From assembly GCA_945952465.1 (NCBI GenBank), contig CAMFIB010000001.1, forward strand, positions 1,240,001 through 1,304,000: a DNA stretch of 64,000 nucleotides. Reading direction: 5' to 3'. The notes beneath the pieces were generated by a model. The model made no database searches, had not been told where the DNA came from, and saw only the letters and a program-made list of their open reading frames with translations. This DNA comes from an uncultured Pseudomonadota bacterium. Lineage in GTDB: Bacteria > Pseudomonadota > Gammaproteobacteria > Burkholderiales > Burkholderiaceae_C. Shown in pieces: positions 39,094 to 46,701 of this stretch. The stretch's first letter is position 1. Each line of letters starts with the position of its first letter. The translations under genes were made by a program, and so were the position numbers.

Positions 39094-39792
39094 ATGAACG
39101 ACCAACTGCAAACCCTGCCCGGCGGCGCCTATGGCGGCGCGGTTTCGGGCGCCGAGCGCAACCGCGTGCTGCGCAACACCTACTGGCTGCTCGCACTGAG
39201 CATGGTGCCCACCGTGCTGGGCGCCTGGCTGGGCGTGGCGACGGGCATCACGGCCAGCCTCACCGGCGGCCTGGGCCTGATCGTGTTTCTGGGCGGCGCC
39301 TTCGGCTTCATGTTCGCGATCGAGAAGACCAAGAACTCGGCGGCCGGCGTGCCGGTGCTGCTGGGCTTCACCTTCTTCATGGGGCTGATGCTGTCGCGCC
39401 TGATCGCGATGATCCTCGGCTTCAAGAACGGCTCGGAACTGATCATGACCGCCTTTGGCGGCACGGCGGCCGTGTTCTTCTGCATGGCCAGCCTGTCCAC
39501 CGTCATCAAGCGCGACCTATCGGCCATGGGCAAGTGGCTGTTCGTGGGCGCGGTGGTGCTGATGGTGGGCGCCGCCATCAACGTGTTCGTCGGCTCCACC
39601 GCCGGCATGCTGGCGATCTCGGTCGCGGCCATCGGCATTTTCAGCGCGTACATGCTGTACGACCTGAAGCGCATCATCGACGGCGGCGAGACCAACTACA
39701 TCAGCGCCACGTTGGCCCTGTACCTGGACATCTACAACGTGTTCCAGAGCCTGCTGATCCTGCTGGGCGTGATGGGCGGCGAACGGGACTGA
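39094..39792 (+). CDS. Bax inhibitor-1/YccA family membrane protein
   Basis: A 232-residue protein with seven hydrophobic helices. RNTYWLLALSMVPTVLGAWLG, AFSAYMLYDLKRIIDG-like sequence (FSAYMLYDLKRIIDGGETNYI) and LALYLDIYNVFQSLLILLG are diagnostic of the BI-1 group. E. coli YccA of this family modulates FtsH proteolysis. It appears to be the last chromosomal gene before the integrated element. Confidence 0.93.
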   Translation: MNDQLQTLPGGAYGGAVSGAERNRVLRNTYWLLALSMVPTVLGAWLGVATGITASLTGGLGLIVFLGGAFGFMFAIEKTKNSAAGVPVLLGFTFFMGLMLSRLIAMILGFKNGSELIMTAFGGTAAVFFCMASLSTVIKRDLSAMGKWLFVGAVVLMVGAAINVFVGSTAGMLAISVAAIGIFSAYMLYDLKRIIDGGETNYISATLALYLDIYNVFQSLLILLGVMGGERD

Positions 39793-39811
39793 GGCGTTTC
39801 AACGTTCAGTC

Positions 39812-39838
39812 AAAAAGGGGGCCGCCGGCCCCCTTTTT
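39812..39838 (+). terminator. Terminator after the Bax-inhibitor gene
   Basis: AAAAAGGGGGCC (39812-39823) and GGCCCCCTTTTT (39827-39838) form a perfect 12-bp stem with loop GCC. It is flanked by A and T tracts and so could work on both strands. Its T-tract is part of the putative attachment site. Confidence 0.9.
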
Positions 39839-39841
39839 CAT
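39834..39841. other. Putative left attachment site (attL) of a Tn4371-family element
   Basis: The bases are TTTTTCAT, identical to the 8-bp target reported for Tn4371-type integrative conjugative elements. The integrase gene starts 175 bases further in. The right-hand copy is not inside the window. A chance match is possible for an 8-mer, but its position at the change from core to accessory genes supports the call. Confidence 0.72.
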
Positions 39842-40016
39842 TTCACACTGACTTCAGTACCGTAATTCGCTGGACTACGCCGAAGCCAGATACAGCAGGT
39901 TTATCAATAACTTAGGCGCGTTCATCATATGCCGGTGCTTTCTGAAACCTGATCCGGCTTCCTGCCTCGTGGCTCCCATGTGGCCCCTGGAAACCGGGTC
40001 TTTCCGAGGAGTCATC

Positions 40017-41216
40017 GTGGCAAAAATCAAGCTCACCAAGTCCGCAGTGGATGCGGCACAACCCCAGGCGCAGGCCGTCGAACTGCGGGACACGCTGGTG
40101 CCCGGCTTCCTGTGCAAGATTACACCAGCGGGCCGCAAGGTGTTCATGCTCCAGTACCGCACGAACGCCGGCGAGCGCCGCAAACCCGCTTTGGGCCTGT
40201 ATGGCGAACTGACCGTCGAGCAGGCCCGCTCGCTGGCCCAGGAATGGCTGGCCCAGGTACGCCGGGGCGGCGACCCGGCCGCCGACAAGGCGGCGGCGCG
40301 CAAGGCGCCCACGGTCACGGAACTGTGCGTGAAGTTCATGGAGGATCACTCCAAGCAACGCAACAAGCCCAGCACCCGCCGGGGCTACCAGGGCGTCATC
40401 GACCGCTGCATCGTCCCCTTCCTGGGCCGCATCAAGGTTCAGGACGTGAAGCGCCCGGACGTGGCCGGGGCGATGAAGAAGATGGCGCACAAGCCCGCCG
40501 AGGCGAACCGCGCTTTCAGCGTCATGCGCAAGATGTTCAACCTGGCCGAGGTCTGGGGTTATCGGCCGGACGGCACCAACCCATGCCGCCACGTCCCGGT
40601 GTACCCCGACGGCAAGGCCACCCACCTCATCAGCGACGAGGACATGGGCAAGCTGTTCCGGCACCTTGACGGTATCGAGGCCGAAGGGCTGGAGAACTAC
40701 GTCATCCCGCTGGCGATCCGCCTGCAATTCGAGTTTGCCGGGCGGCGCTCCGAGATCATCTCGCTGGAATGGGCATGGGTGGATCTGGACAACCGCCGCG
40801 TGGTCTGGCCCGATAGCAAGACAGGTGGCATGTCCAAGCCCTTGAGCGAGGAAGCCTACCGGCTGCTGTCCACCGCGCCGCGCCGGGACGGCTGCCCCTA
40901 CGTGCTGCCGTCGCCGAACGACCCGGCCAAGCATCTCACCGAGGGCGAGTATTACGGTGCCTGGTGCCGCATCCTGAAGGCGGCGGGCGCTACGCACGTG
41001 GGCACGCATGGCATCCGCCACCGTTCGGCCACTGACATCGCCAACTCGGGGATTCCGGTGAAGGTGGGCATGGCGCTGACGGCGCACAAGACCGTGGCGA
41101 TGTTCATGCGGTACGTCCACACGGAGGACGATCCGGTGCGGCAGGCCGCCGAGCTGGTGGCGAACCGGCGCAAGACGATCACCGGGGCGCAACGCACCGA
41201 GCAGGCGTCCGCATGA
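40017..41216 (+). CDS. int: Tyrosine integrase (Tn4371 type)
   Basis: A 399-residue phage-type integrase. An N-terminal arm-binding region has LTKSAVDAAQPQAQAVELRD and GFLCKITPAGRKVFMLQYR. A core-binding domain precedes the catalytic domain. Catalytic residues appear in FAGRRSEIISLEW (Arg), THGIRHRSATDIAN (His-x-x-Arg) and TAHKTVAMFMRYVH (His and the nucleophile Tyr). I choose GTG 40017, preceded by GAGGAG; the ATG at 39969 lacks a good site. It should drive excision and integration of the element. Confidence 0.92.
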   Translation: MAKIKLTKSAVDAAQPQAQAVELRDTLVPGFLCKITPAGRKVFMLQYRTNAGERRKPALGLYGELTVEQARSLAQEWLAQVRRGGDPAADKAAARKAPTVTELCVKFMEDHSKQRNKPSTRRGYQGVIDRCIVPFLGRIKVQDVKRPDVAGAMKKMAHKPAEANRAFSVMRKMFNLAEVWGYRPDGTNPCRHVPVYPDGKATHLISDEDMGKLFRHLDGIEAEGLENYVIPLAIRLQFEFAGRRSEIISLEWAWVDLDNRRVVWPDSKTGGMSKPLSEEAYRLLSTAPRRDGCPYVLPSPNDPAKHLTEGEYYGAWCRILKAAGATHVGTHGIRHRSATDIANSGIPVKVGMALTAHKTVAMFMRYVHTEDDPVRQAAELVANRRKTITGAQRTEQASA

Positions 41217-41284
41217 ACGGCAAGATGCCGTCGGCTGCGGCAGGCGCGGCGTTGCCAGCCTTTCGTGTCGGAAATCAGGCCCGC

Positions 41285-41315
41285 CGAATTGTCGCGACGC
41301 TGTCGCGACAATTCG
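41285..41315. repeat. Perfect 14-bp palindrome with GCT loop (IR1)
   Basis: CGAATTGTCGCGAC at 41285-41298 and its exact reverse complement at 41302-41315 enclose GCT. It lies between the integrase stop and the promoter of the small module. It may be an operator or an RNA hairpin. It resembles IR3 at 42367-42405 (same GCT loop, shared AATT-TCG pattern). Confidence 0.8.
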
Positions 41316-41338
41316 AGCGTGGGTCACCAAGCCTTGCA

Positions 41339-41364
41339 GCAAGGTTGTCACTTGACAACCTTGC
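41339..41364. promoter_or_regulatory. Perfect 11-bp palindrome over the -35 box (IR2)
   Basis: GCAAGGTTGTC (41339-41349) and GACAACCTTGC (41354-41364) enclose ACTT. The right half covers the TTGACA -35 box of the next gene, the classic place for an autorepressor operator. Confidence 0.75.
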
Positions 41365-41380
41365 GCATCATCCCCATACT
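41352..41380 (+). promoter_or_regulatory. Sigma-70 promoter of the small three-gene module
   Basis: TTGACA (41352-41357) and CATACT (41375-41380) are spaced by exactly 17 bases. The first base of RNA would fall near 41387, only about five bases before the ATG at 41392. The GGAGG at 41381-41385 would then mostly be lost, and the message nearly leaderless. Confidence 0.75.
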
Positions 41381-41391
41381 GGAGGTCGCTG

Positions 41392-41670
41392 ATGGCCCGT
41401 TCCTCTCACCCGAAGAAAGAGGTCGAGGATGCGCTGCGACACGCCGAAGGGCAAGGCTGGCGTGTCGAAGTCGGCGGTAGCCATGCCTGGGGGCGGATGT
41501 ACTGCCCGTACAACGATGAGGAATGCCGTTGCGGCGAGTTCTGCATTACCAGTGTATGGAGCACGCCGAAGAACCCCGGCAACCATGCCCGCGCCTTACG
41601 GCGCGCCGTGGACAACTGCACCATGGACCGCCAGCAGCGCGAGGCGGATGACGATGGCACCCAGGAATAG
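41392..41670 (+). CDS. HicA-like small protein, predicted toxin-like
   Basis: A 92-residue protein starting MARSSHPKKEVEDALRHAEG. GWRVEVGGSHAWGRMYCP resembles the GW-GSH core of HicA, a dsRBD-like mRNA-cutting toxin. It has Cys-rich CPYNDEECRCGEFC in the middle and TPKNPGNHARALRRAVDNC at the end. The fold call is by pattern only. Four clustered Cys could bind metal. It is followed by an HTH protein, as in HicAB modules. Confidence 0.6.
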   Translation: MARSSHPKKEVEDALRHAEGQGWRVEVGGSHAWGRMYCPYNDEECRCGEFCITSVWSTPKNPGNHARALRRAVDNCTMDRQQREADDDGTQE

Positions 41671-41674
41671 CGCG

Positions 41675-42199
41675 ATGGAATACACCTTTACCCTCAAATA
41701 CCAGCTCACCGATGACGACCGCGATTCGCAGACACTGGTCGAGCGCCTGGGTGAAGCCGGCTGCGACGATGCCCTGGTCGGCATCGGGCAGCCGGGGCGG
41801 CTGGCGCTGGAATTTACCCGCGAGGCGGTGGATGCAGATGAGGCAGTGCGCAGCGCGCTGGCCGATGTGCGCCGTGCCGCACCCTCGGCCCGGCTGATCG
41901 AAGTGGCGCCTGATCTGGTTGGGCTGACCGATGTGGCCGACATCGTGGGCGTGTCGCGGCAGAATATGCGCAAGCTGATGCTGGCCCATCCGGGTAGCTT
42001 CCCGGCGCCGGTGCATGAGGGCAGCGCGTCGATCTGGCATCTGGCGGATGTGCTGGGCTGGATGCAGGCCAAGGGCGGTTATGCCCTGGCGCGGGAGGTG
42101 CTGGACGTGGCGCGGGCCGCCCTGCAGGTCAACGTGGCCAAGGAAGGCCGGCGCTTGCCGCGCCTGGCGTTCGAGGAACTGGAAGCGCTGGTGGGCTGA
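41675..42199 (+). CDS. HTH DNA-binding protein, predicted partner of the HicA-like protein
   Basis: A 174-residue protein. The N-terminal part (MEYTFTLKYQLTDDDRD to about 85) is a mixed alpha/beta domain. LVGLTDVADIVGVSRQNMRKLML is a clear helix-turn-helix near 100-125, of the AlpA/MerR-like type. WHLADVLGWMQ follows. It begins five bases after the HicA-like gene, with CAGGAA as ribosome site, and overlaps the next ORF by one base. It probably autoregulates through the palindromes. Confidence 0.65.
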   Translation: MEYTFTLKYQLTDDDRDSQTLVERLGEAGCDDALVGIGQPGRLALEFTREAVDADEAVRSALADVRRAAPSARLIEVAPDLVGLTDVADIVGVSRQNMRKLMLAHPGSFPAPVHEGSASIWHLADVLGWMQAKGGYALAREVLDVARAALQVNVAKEGRRLPRLAFEELEALVG

Positions 42200-42390
42200 T
42201 GAAAAGCAGACCCCATGACGAAGCGATGGCCGAGCTGTACCGCAGCGACCCGGCGCTCGCGCTCGAAGTCATCAACGGTGTTCTGGAGGACGGCGACCAG
42301 GCCGAACTGCCGACTGTGCTGCGCCAGATGGCGCGGACGTTCGGTGCTGACGCTCGATCTTCCGCAGCCGATGAATTCTCGTATCGCTGA
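42199..42390 (+). CDS. Short antitoxin-like ORF, probably truncated
   Basis: A 63-residue ORF: MKSRPHDEAMAELYRSDP and ALALEVINGVLEDGDQAEL then PTVLRQMARTFG. This resembles the start of HigA/XRE antidote proteins of the DNA-binding addiction-module kind, but the HTH that should follow is missing. The frame ends inside palindrome IR3. It may be a decayed remnant or a real short adaptor. Confidence 0.45.
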   Translation: MKSRPHDEAMAELYRSDPALALEVINGVLEDGDQAELPTVLRQMARTFGADARSSAADEFSYR

Positions 42391-42405
42391 TACGAGAATT
42401 TCGGC
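42367..42405. repeat. Long palindrome with GCT loop (IR3)
   Basis: AATTCTCGTATC (42374-42385) and GATACGAGAATT (42389-42400) enclose GCT. An outer GCCGA/TCGGC pair extends it, with a two-base TG bulge. It covers the stop of the short ORF. No T-tract follows, so it is not a plain terminator. Compare IR1. Confidence 0.8.
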
Positions 42406-42428
42406 TCGGAGGTGCCACCAGCTTCCCA

Positions 42429-42860
42429 TCAGAAAAGGTCGTCCTCGCACGCTTGCGGCGCTGTCGGACGATCCATTGATGGCTTCTTGACCATGGCCTC
42501 CAGTGCGTCAAGGGCCGCTTCGCGGAGCTTTCGGACGCGGGGCAGCAAATCGAACAGGGACAGCCCGAGCTGTGGCGACAGCAGTTCGACGATCAGCCGG
42601 TAATGCTCGTCCTCCCGCAAAACTTTCGTCTGGAACAACAGCCAAAAGCAGGACTCGCCCAGTTCCTGCCTGGAGGGCAAGTCCTCTATGGACCGCGACT
42701 CAGCGGCCTCGATGTAGGTGTCCACGATGGCTTCTGCCTCAAGCCACAATTCCGAAGCCGTCTCGTCATCGACGGGTTCCTTTTCTGCGAGCTCCCTGAT
42801 ATGCGCAAACGCAGCGGCCTCATCGGCCTGCTTGTAGACCTTGCTGCTGGAAATTCCCAT
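42429..42860 (-). CDS. Hypothetical protein, element cargo
   Basis: A 143-residue acidic protein, MGISSSKVYKQADEAAAFAH and so on. It looks all-helical with no membrane segment or known motif that I recognise. The start at 42860 follows GGAGAACAG. It is transcribed toward the palindrome and lies next to the ars cluster on the same strand as arsH. Function unknown. Confidence 0.6.
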   Translation of the reverse strand: MGISSSKVYKQADEAAAFAHIRELAEKEPVDDETASELWLEAEAIVDTYIEAAESRSIEDLPSRQELGESCFWLLFQTKVLREDEHYRLIVELLSPQLGLSLFDLLPRVRKLREAALDALEAMVKKPSMDRPTAPQACEDDLF

Positions 42861-42955
42861 TCTGTTCTCCGATCCGTTTCTGTCGCTGCGATGGCGCATC
42901 AGATTAGCGTCACGACGGATTGGTGAGTGAAGTGCTTGTTTTTTAGGGGGAGTGT

Positions 42956-43678
42956 TCAGATAGCCGTCTGCTGGACGCGCCGGCTCAGTGCTTCCGCACT
43001 TTCCTTGCGCTCGCTGTAGCGGTCCACGAGGTACGGCGCCGCATCGCGCGTGAGCAGGGTGAACTTCATCAGCTCCTCCATCACGTCCGCGATGCGGTCA
43101 TAGTAGGCCGAGGGCTTCATGCGCCCGGCCTCGTCGAACTCCTGGTACGCCTTGGCGACCGAGGACTGGTTGGGGATGGTCAGCATCCGCATCCAGCGGC
43201 CCAGCACGCGCATCTGGTTGACGGCGTTGAAGGACTGCGAGCCGCCCGAGACCTGCATCACCGCCAGCGTCTTGCCCTGCGTCGGGCGCACTGCGCCGGC
43301 CGACAGCGGAATCCAGTCGATCTGCGTCTTCATCAACCCCGTCATGGCCCCATGGCGCTCGGGCGAACTCCACACCATGCCTTCGGCCCACTGGGCCAGC
43401 TCGTGCAGTTCCTTGACCTTGGGATGGTCGGCGGGTGCATCGTCCACCAGTGGCAGGCCCGAGGGATTGAACATGCGCGTCTCACCGCCGAGCGCGCGCA
43501 GGATGCGAGCCGCTTCCTCAGCGGCCAAGCGACTGAACGAGCGCTCGCGTAGCGAGCCATAGAGCAATAGGAAGCGCGGCGCGTGCGTGGCGCGCTCGGG
43601 TGTCAGCAGCCGTTGGGTATCGGGCAGTTGGAATAGCGCGGTGTCGATATTGGGTAGGTCGATTCTGGATTCAGACAC
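42956..43678 (-). CDS. arsH: NADPH-dependent FMN reductase ArsH
   Basis: A 240-residue flavodoxin-fold protein. The FMN-binding [21 protein letters not shown] and [21 protein letters not shown] are typical of ArsH. It oxidises trivalent organoarsenicals such as methylarsenite and so gives resistance. It overlaps the arsC stop by eight bases and is last in the ars operon. Confidence 0.95.
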   Translation of the reverse strand: MSESRIDLPNIDTALFQLPDTQRLLTPERATHAPRFLLLYGSLRERSFSRLAAEEAARILRALGGETRMFNPSGLPLVDDAPADHPKVKELHELAQWAEGMVWSSPERHGAMTGLMKTQIDWIPLSAGAVRPTQGKTLAVMQVSGGSQSFNAVNQMRVLGRWMRMLTIPNQSSVAKAYQEFDEAGRMKPSAYYDRIADVMEELMKFTLLTRDAAPYLVDRYSERKESAEALSRRVQQTAI

Positions 43679-44093
43679 GGCGGCCTTCCGCGTCCACGAC
43701 CGCTTCGCCGTCTTCCTTGTTGAACGCGCCGCGCTGTGATTGCGGCAGGATGTCCAGCACGGCCTCCGAAGGCCGGCACAGCCGCGTGCCCAGCGGCGTC
43801 ACCACGATAGGGCGGTTGATCAGAATGGGATGCTGGAGCATGCAGTCGATCAACTGCGCATCGCTCCACTTCGGGTCATCGAGGCCGAGTTCCGCGTAGG
43901 GCGTGCCCTTCTCGCGCAATACCGCGCGCACCGGCACGCCCATGTCCGTGATCAGGCGTTGCAGGGTTTCGCGGTCGGGCGGTGTCTTCAGGTATTCGAT
44001 GACCGTGGGTTCCTCGCCGCTGTTGCGGATCAGGGCCAGCACGTTGCGCGACGTGCCGCAGACGGGGTTGTGATATATCGTGATACTGCTCAT
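43671..44093 (-). CDS. arsC: Glutaredoxin-dependent arsenate reductase
   Basis: A 140-residue ArsC of the plasmid R773 type. The catalytic Cys12 lies in [11 protein letters not shown]. Arginines in [16 protein letters not shown] and LGTRLCRP fit the arsenate-binding set. It reduces arsenate to arsenite with glutathione/glutaredoxin. The start 44093 gives [10 protein letters not shown]. It is one of two unrelated arsenate reductases in this operon. Confidence 0.95.
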   Translation of the reverse strand: MSSITIYHNPVCGTSRNVLALIRNSGEEPTVIEYLKTPPDRETLQRLITDMGVPVRAVLREKGTPYAELGLDDPKWSDAQLIDCMLQHPILINRPIVVTPLGTRLCRPSEAVLDILPQSQRGAFNKEDGEAVVDAEGRRV

Positions 44094-44107
44094 GGGAAAT
44101 GCCTTGC

Positions 44108-45193
44108 TTATCTGCGGGCAGGGTTCGGGCCGCACTCATACCAGCCCTTGCTTTGGTTGACGATCCGAACGACCAGCAGCATCACCGGCACCTCGATCAG
44201 CACGCCGACCACGGTGGCCAGCGCCGCGCCGGACTGGAAGCCGAACAGGCTGATGGCGGCCGCTACAGCCAGCTCGAAGAAGTTGGAGGCGCCGATCAAC
44301 GCCGAGGGGCAAGCGATGCTGTGCTGCTCGCCGGCCTTGCGGCTGAGCCAATAGGCCAGGCCGGAGTTGAAGAACACCTGAATCAGGATCGGCACCGCCA
44401 GCATGGCGATGACCAGCGGCTGGCGGATGATGGCCTCGCCCTGGAAGGCGAACAGCAGCACCAGCGTGAGCAGCAGCGCCGCGATCGACAGCGGGCCGAT
44501 GCGCTCCAGCGCCCGGTCGAAGGCGGCTTGGCCCTTGTTCAGCAGAGCACGGCGCCAGAGCTGGGCCAGGATGACCGGAATCACGATGTACAGGCCGACC
44601 GATACCAGCAGCGTGGCCCACGGCACCGTGATGGACGACAGGCCCAGCAGCAGGCCGACAATGGGCGCGAAGGCAAACACCATGATGGTGTCGTTCAGCG
44701 CCACCTGCGACAGCGTGAATACCGGATCGCCCCCGGTCAGCCGGCTCCAGACGAACACCATCGCCGTGCAGGGCGCGGCGGCCAGCAGGATGAGGCCGGC
44801 AACGTAGCTGTCGAGCTGGTCGGCCGGCAGCCACTGAGCGAAGACCTGGCGGACGAAGATCCAGGCCAGCAGCGCCATCGAGAACGGTTTGACCGCCCAG
44901 TTGACGAACAGCGTCACGCCGATGCCGCGCCAGTGCTGCTTGACCTGGCCCAGCGCACCGAAGTCCACCTTCAGCAGCATCGGCACGATCATGATCCAGA
45001 TCAGCAGACCGACCGGCAGATTAACCTGGGCGATCTCCATGCGGCCAATGGCCTGAAATACGTTGGGTGCGAACTGGCCCAGCGCGATGCCGGCGACGAT
45101 GCACAGCAGCACCCACACGCTCAGGTAGCGCTCGAAGACGCTCATGGTGGAGGTGGCCGGCACGCGGCCGGCCGTTTGGGTTCCAACACTCAT
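44108..45193 (-). CDS. acr3: ACR3-type arsenite efflux permease
   Basis: A 361-residue carrier with ten helices (BASS superfamily), not the ArsB type. LAAAPCTAMVFVWSRLTGGD holds the conserved Cys of ACR3. It exports arsenite by proton antiport. I start at 45193 (MSVGTQTAGR), 10 bases after the upstream gene; the open frame extends upstream through that gene without similarity. Confidence 0.95.
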   Translation of the reverse strand: MSVGTQTAGRVPATSTMSVFERYLSVWVLLCIVAGIALGQFAPNVFQAIGRMEIAQVNLPVGLLIWIMIVPMLLKVDFGALGQVKQHWRGIGVTLFVNWAVKPFSMALLAWIFVRQVFAQWLPADQLDSYVAGLILLAAAPCTAMVFVWSRLTGGDPVFTLSQVALNDTIMVFAFAPIVGLLLGLSSITVPWATLLVSVGLYIVIPVILAQLWRRALLNKGQAAFDRALERIGPLSIAALLLTLVLLFAFQGEAIIRQPLVIAMLAVPILIQVFFNSGLAYWLSRKAGEQHSIACPSALIGASNFFELAVAAAISLFGFQSGAALATVVGVLIEVPVMLLVVRIVNQSKGWYECGPNPARR

Positions 45194-45203
45194 CGCGCAG
45201 ACC

Positions 45204-45701
45204 TCACTTCGTACCAATGCTGCGCAGCTCGTGCTGCAGCGACATGGCATCGAGCCGCTGCAATGGCAGCGACAGGAACAGCTCAATGCGCCGGCGCAAG
45301 GTCAGCGCCGCATCCGTGAACGCCTTGCGCTTCTGCTCGTCGGTGCCTTCAACGGCTGCAGGATCAGGCACACCCCAATGCGCTGACATCGGGCGCCCAG
45401 GCCATACGGGGCAGACCTCGCCGGCGGCGTTGTCGCACACCGTGAAGATGAAATCCAGCTCCGGTGCACCGGGCGCCGCGAACTCGTCCCAGTTCTTGCT
45501 GCGGTAGCCGACGATCGGCATATGCAGCCGTTCCAGCGTGGCAAGCGCCAGCGGGTGGACTTCGCCCTTGGGGTGGCTGCCCGCCGAGTAGGCGCGAAAG
45601 CGCCCCTGGCCCAATTCATTGAGGATGCCTTCGGCCAGGATGGAGCGGGCCGAGTTACCCGTGCAGATGAACAGGGCGTTGTAGGTCTTGTTGGTGGTCA
45701 T
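45204..45701 (-). CDS. Low-molecular-weight-phosphatase-type arsenate reductase
   Basis: A 165-residue protein with the phosphatase P-loop FICTGNSARSILAEG (Cys13). Further cysteines lie in VCDNAAGEVCPVWPG, as in ArsC of the thioredoxin-linked kind. It is unrelated in fold to the other ArsC in this operon. Having both lets the cell draw on both the glutathione and the thioredoxin pools. MTTNKTYNAL is a usual start. Confidence 0.92.
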   Translation of the reverse strand: MTTNKTYNALFICTGNSARSILAEGILNELGQGRFRAYSAGSHPKGEVHPLALATLERLHMPIVGYRSKNWDEFAAPGAPELDFIFTVCDNAAGEVCPVWPGRPMSAHWGVPDPAAVEGTDEQKRKAFTDAALTLRRRIELFLSLPLQRLDAMSLQHELRSIGTK

Positions 45702-45713
45702 GGATGTCTCACA

Positions 45714-46184
45714 TCAGCAGCAGGACGAAGCCGGCTTCACCGCAACGCCCACCGGCTTGCCGCGCGCCGGGGCGCAGCAGGCTGCGGCAGAACCCGTTGC
45801 AGGCGCCGCTTCGTTGAAGACCGGGATGCTGCCCAGCGTATGAAAGTGTTCCCAGGCCACGCCCTGCGGATCGGTGATCCAGTGCTTCTCGCTGCGCGCG
45901 TAGCAGCAGGTGGTGGTGCCTTCGTCGAGCAGCGCCATGTCGGCCGCCTCGGCGCGTGCCTTCAGCACGGCCAATTCCTCCGCATCGTCGGTCTGGATGC
46001 CCAGATGGTCGATGCCTGGTTTGTTGCCCCGTGTGGAGATAGCGAAGTTGACCGGCGGGTCTTCGAGCATCCACTTGGCGTAGTCGCCCTCGACACGCGC
46101 GGGCTGCGCGGCGAACAGTTGGGAATAGAAGCCGATGCTGCGGTTCAGGTCATCGACGTGCAGGTGAACGTGAAAGCGCTTCAT
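45714..46184 (-). CDS. arsI: ArsI/CadI-family C-As lyase-like protein
   Basis: A 156-residue vicinal-oxygen-chelate protein. It starts MKRFHVHLHVDDLNRSIGFY. Metal ligands are likely His8, His60 and Glu112 (WEHF). Cys93-Cys94 in GTTTCCYARSEKHW form the methylarsenite-binding pair of ArsI. The C-terminus adds two more Cys pairs (AAACCAP and SSCC). ArsI cuts the carbon-arsenic bond of trivalent organoarsenicals with Fe(II) and O2. The CadI group is a close alternative. Confidence 0.85.
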   Translation of the reverse strand: MKRFHVHLHVDDLNRSIGFYSQLFAAQPARVEGDYAKWMLEDPPVNFAISTRGNKPGIDHLGIQTDDAEELAVLKARAEAADMALLDEGTTTCCYARSEKHWITDPQGVAWEHFHTLGSIPVFNEAAPATGSAAACCAPARGKPVGVAVKPASSCC

Positions 46185-46196
46185 GGGGAGATCCTT

Positions 46197-46526
46197 TCAG
46201 CAGGAAGTACAGGCAGAGGAGGAATCACTGACCTCGCATGTGCTGCCTTGGCAGCAGTGCTCGGTCAGGTAGCCGAGCAGTCCGTTCATCTGGGTGAAGT
46301 CGGCGCGGTAGATCAGGTTGCGGCCCTGCTGCTCGATGGTGACCAGGCCGGCATGGGCCAGCTCCTTCAGGTGGAAGGACAGGGAATTGCGGGCCACGTC
46401 GAGCTGGTCGGCGAGGGCGCTGGGTGTCAGCCCTTCGGGGCCGGCGACCACCAGGGCGCGGAAAACCCGCAGGCGCTGGGTGTGGGCCAGGGCGCCGAGG
46501 GCGGAAACGGCTTGGGTCTCTTTCAT
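46197..46526 (-). CDS. arsR: ArsR arsenite-responsive repressor
   Basis: A 109-residue winged-helix repressor. LSALADQLDVARNSLSFHLKELAHAGLV (by pattern) is the HTH. The As(III) site is C-terminal: LTEHCCQGSTC with Cys91, Cys92 and Cys97, like the CC-x-C site of Acidithiobacillus ferrooxidans ArsR rather than the helix-4 site of R773. Two extra Cys end the protein (ACTSC). The start 46526 follows the AT-rich operator. It is the first gene of the operon down to arsH. Confidence 0.93.
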   Translation of the reverse strand: MKETQAVSALGALAHTQRLRVFRALVVAGPEGLTPSALADQLDVARNSLSFHLKELAHAGLVTIEQQGRNLIYRADFTQMNGLLGYLTEHCCQGSTCEVSDSSSACTSC

Positions 46527-46532
46527 ATTTCG

Positions 46533-46563
46533 ATAATACAACATTTATTGAATTAATGTGCAA
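46533..46563 (-). promoter_or_regulatory. ars operon promoter and operator
   Basis: On the minus strand TTGCAC (46558-46563) and TATTAT (46533-46538) are separated by 19 bases. An imperfect dyad AATACAA / TTGAATT covers the spacer and resembles ArsR operators. The AT-rich segment stands out in this GC-rich region. Confidence 0.55.
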
Positions 46564-46701
46564 AAGGGCACTATCGCGCCGAATTGTGGCCATCCGGTCT
46601 TGATCCCATCGCGCCTCCGGCTCAATACCTTAAATCTGGTTCGCGCGCCGCGCTTGCCTGTCCGCCCCTTCGCCGCGAGGTGAACGGCCGAACTTCTCCG
46701 C

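Noticed and set aside
39842..40016. A tRNA 3' end as integration target
   Set aside because: No tRNA-like sequence is present at the junction; the TTTTTCAT site explains it better.
39969..40016. An upstream ATG extension of the integrase
   Set aside because: The 16 extra codons have no family similarity and no ribosome site, while GTG 40017 follows GAGGAG.
41213..41392. A 59-codon ORF whose ATG overlaps the integrase stop
   Set aside because: Most of it consists of two perfect palindromes and a sigma-70 promoter, so the frame is probably chance.
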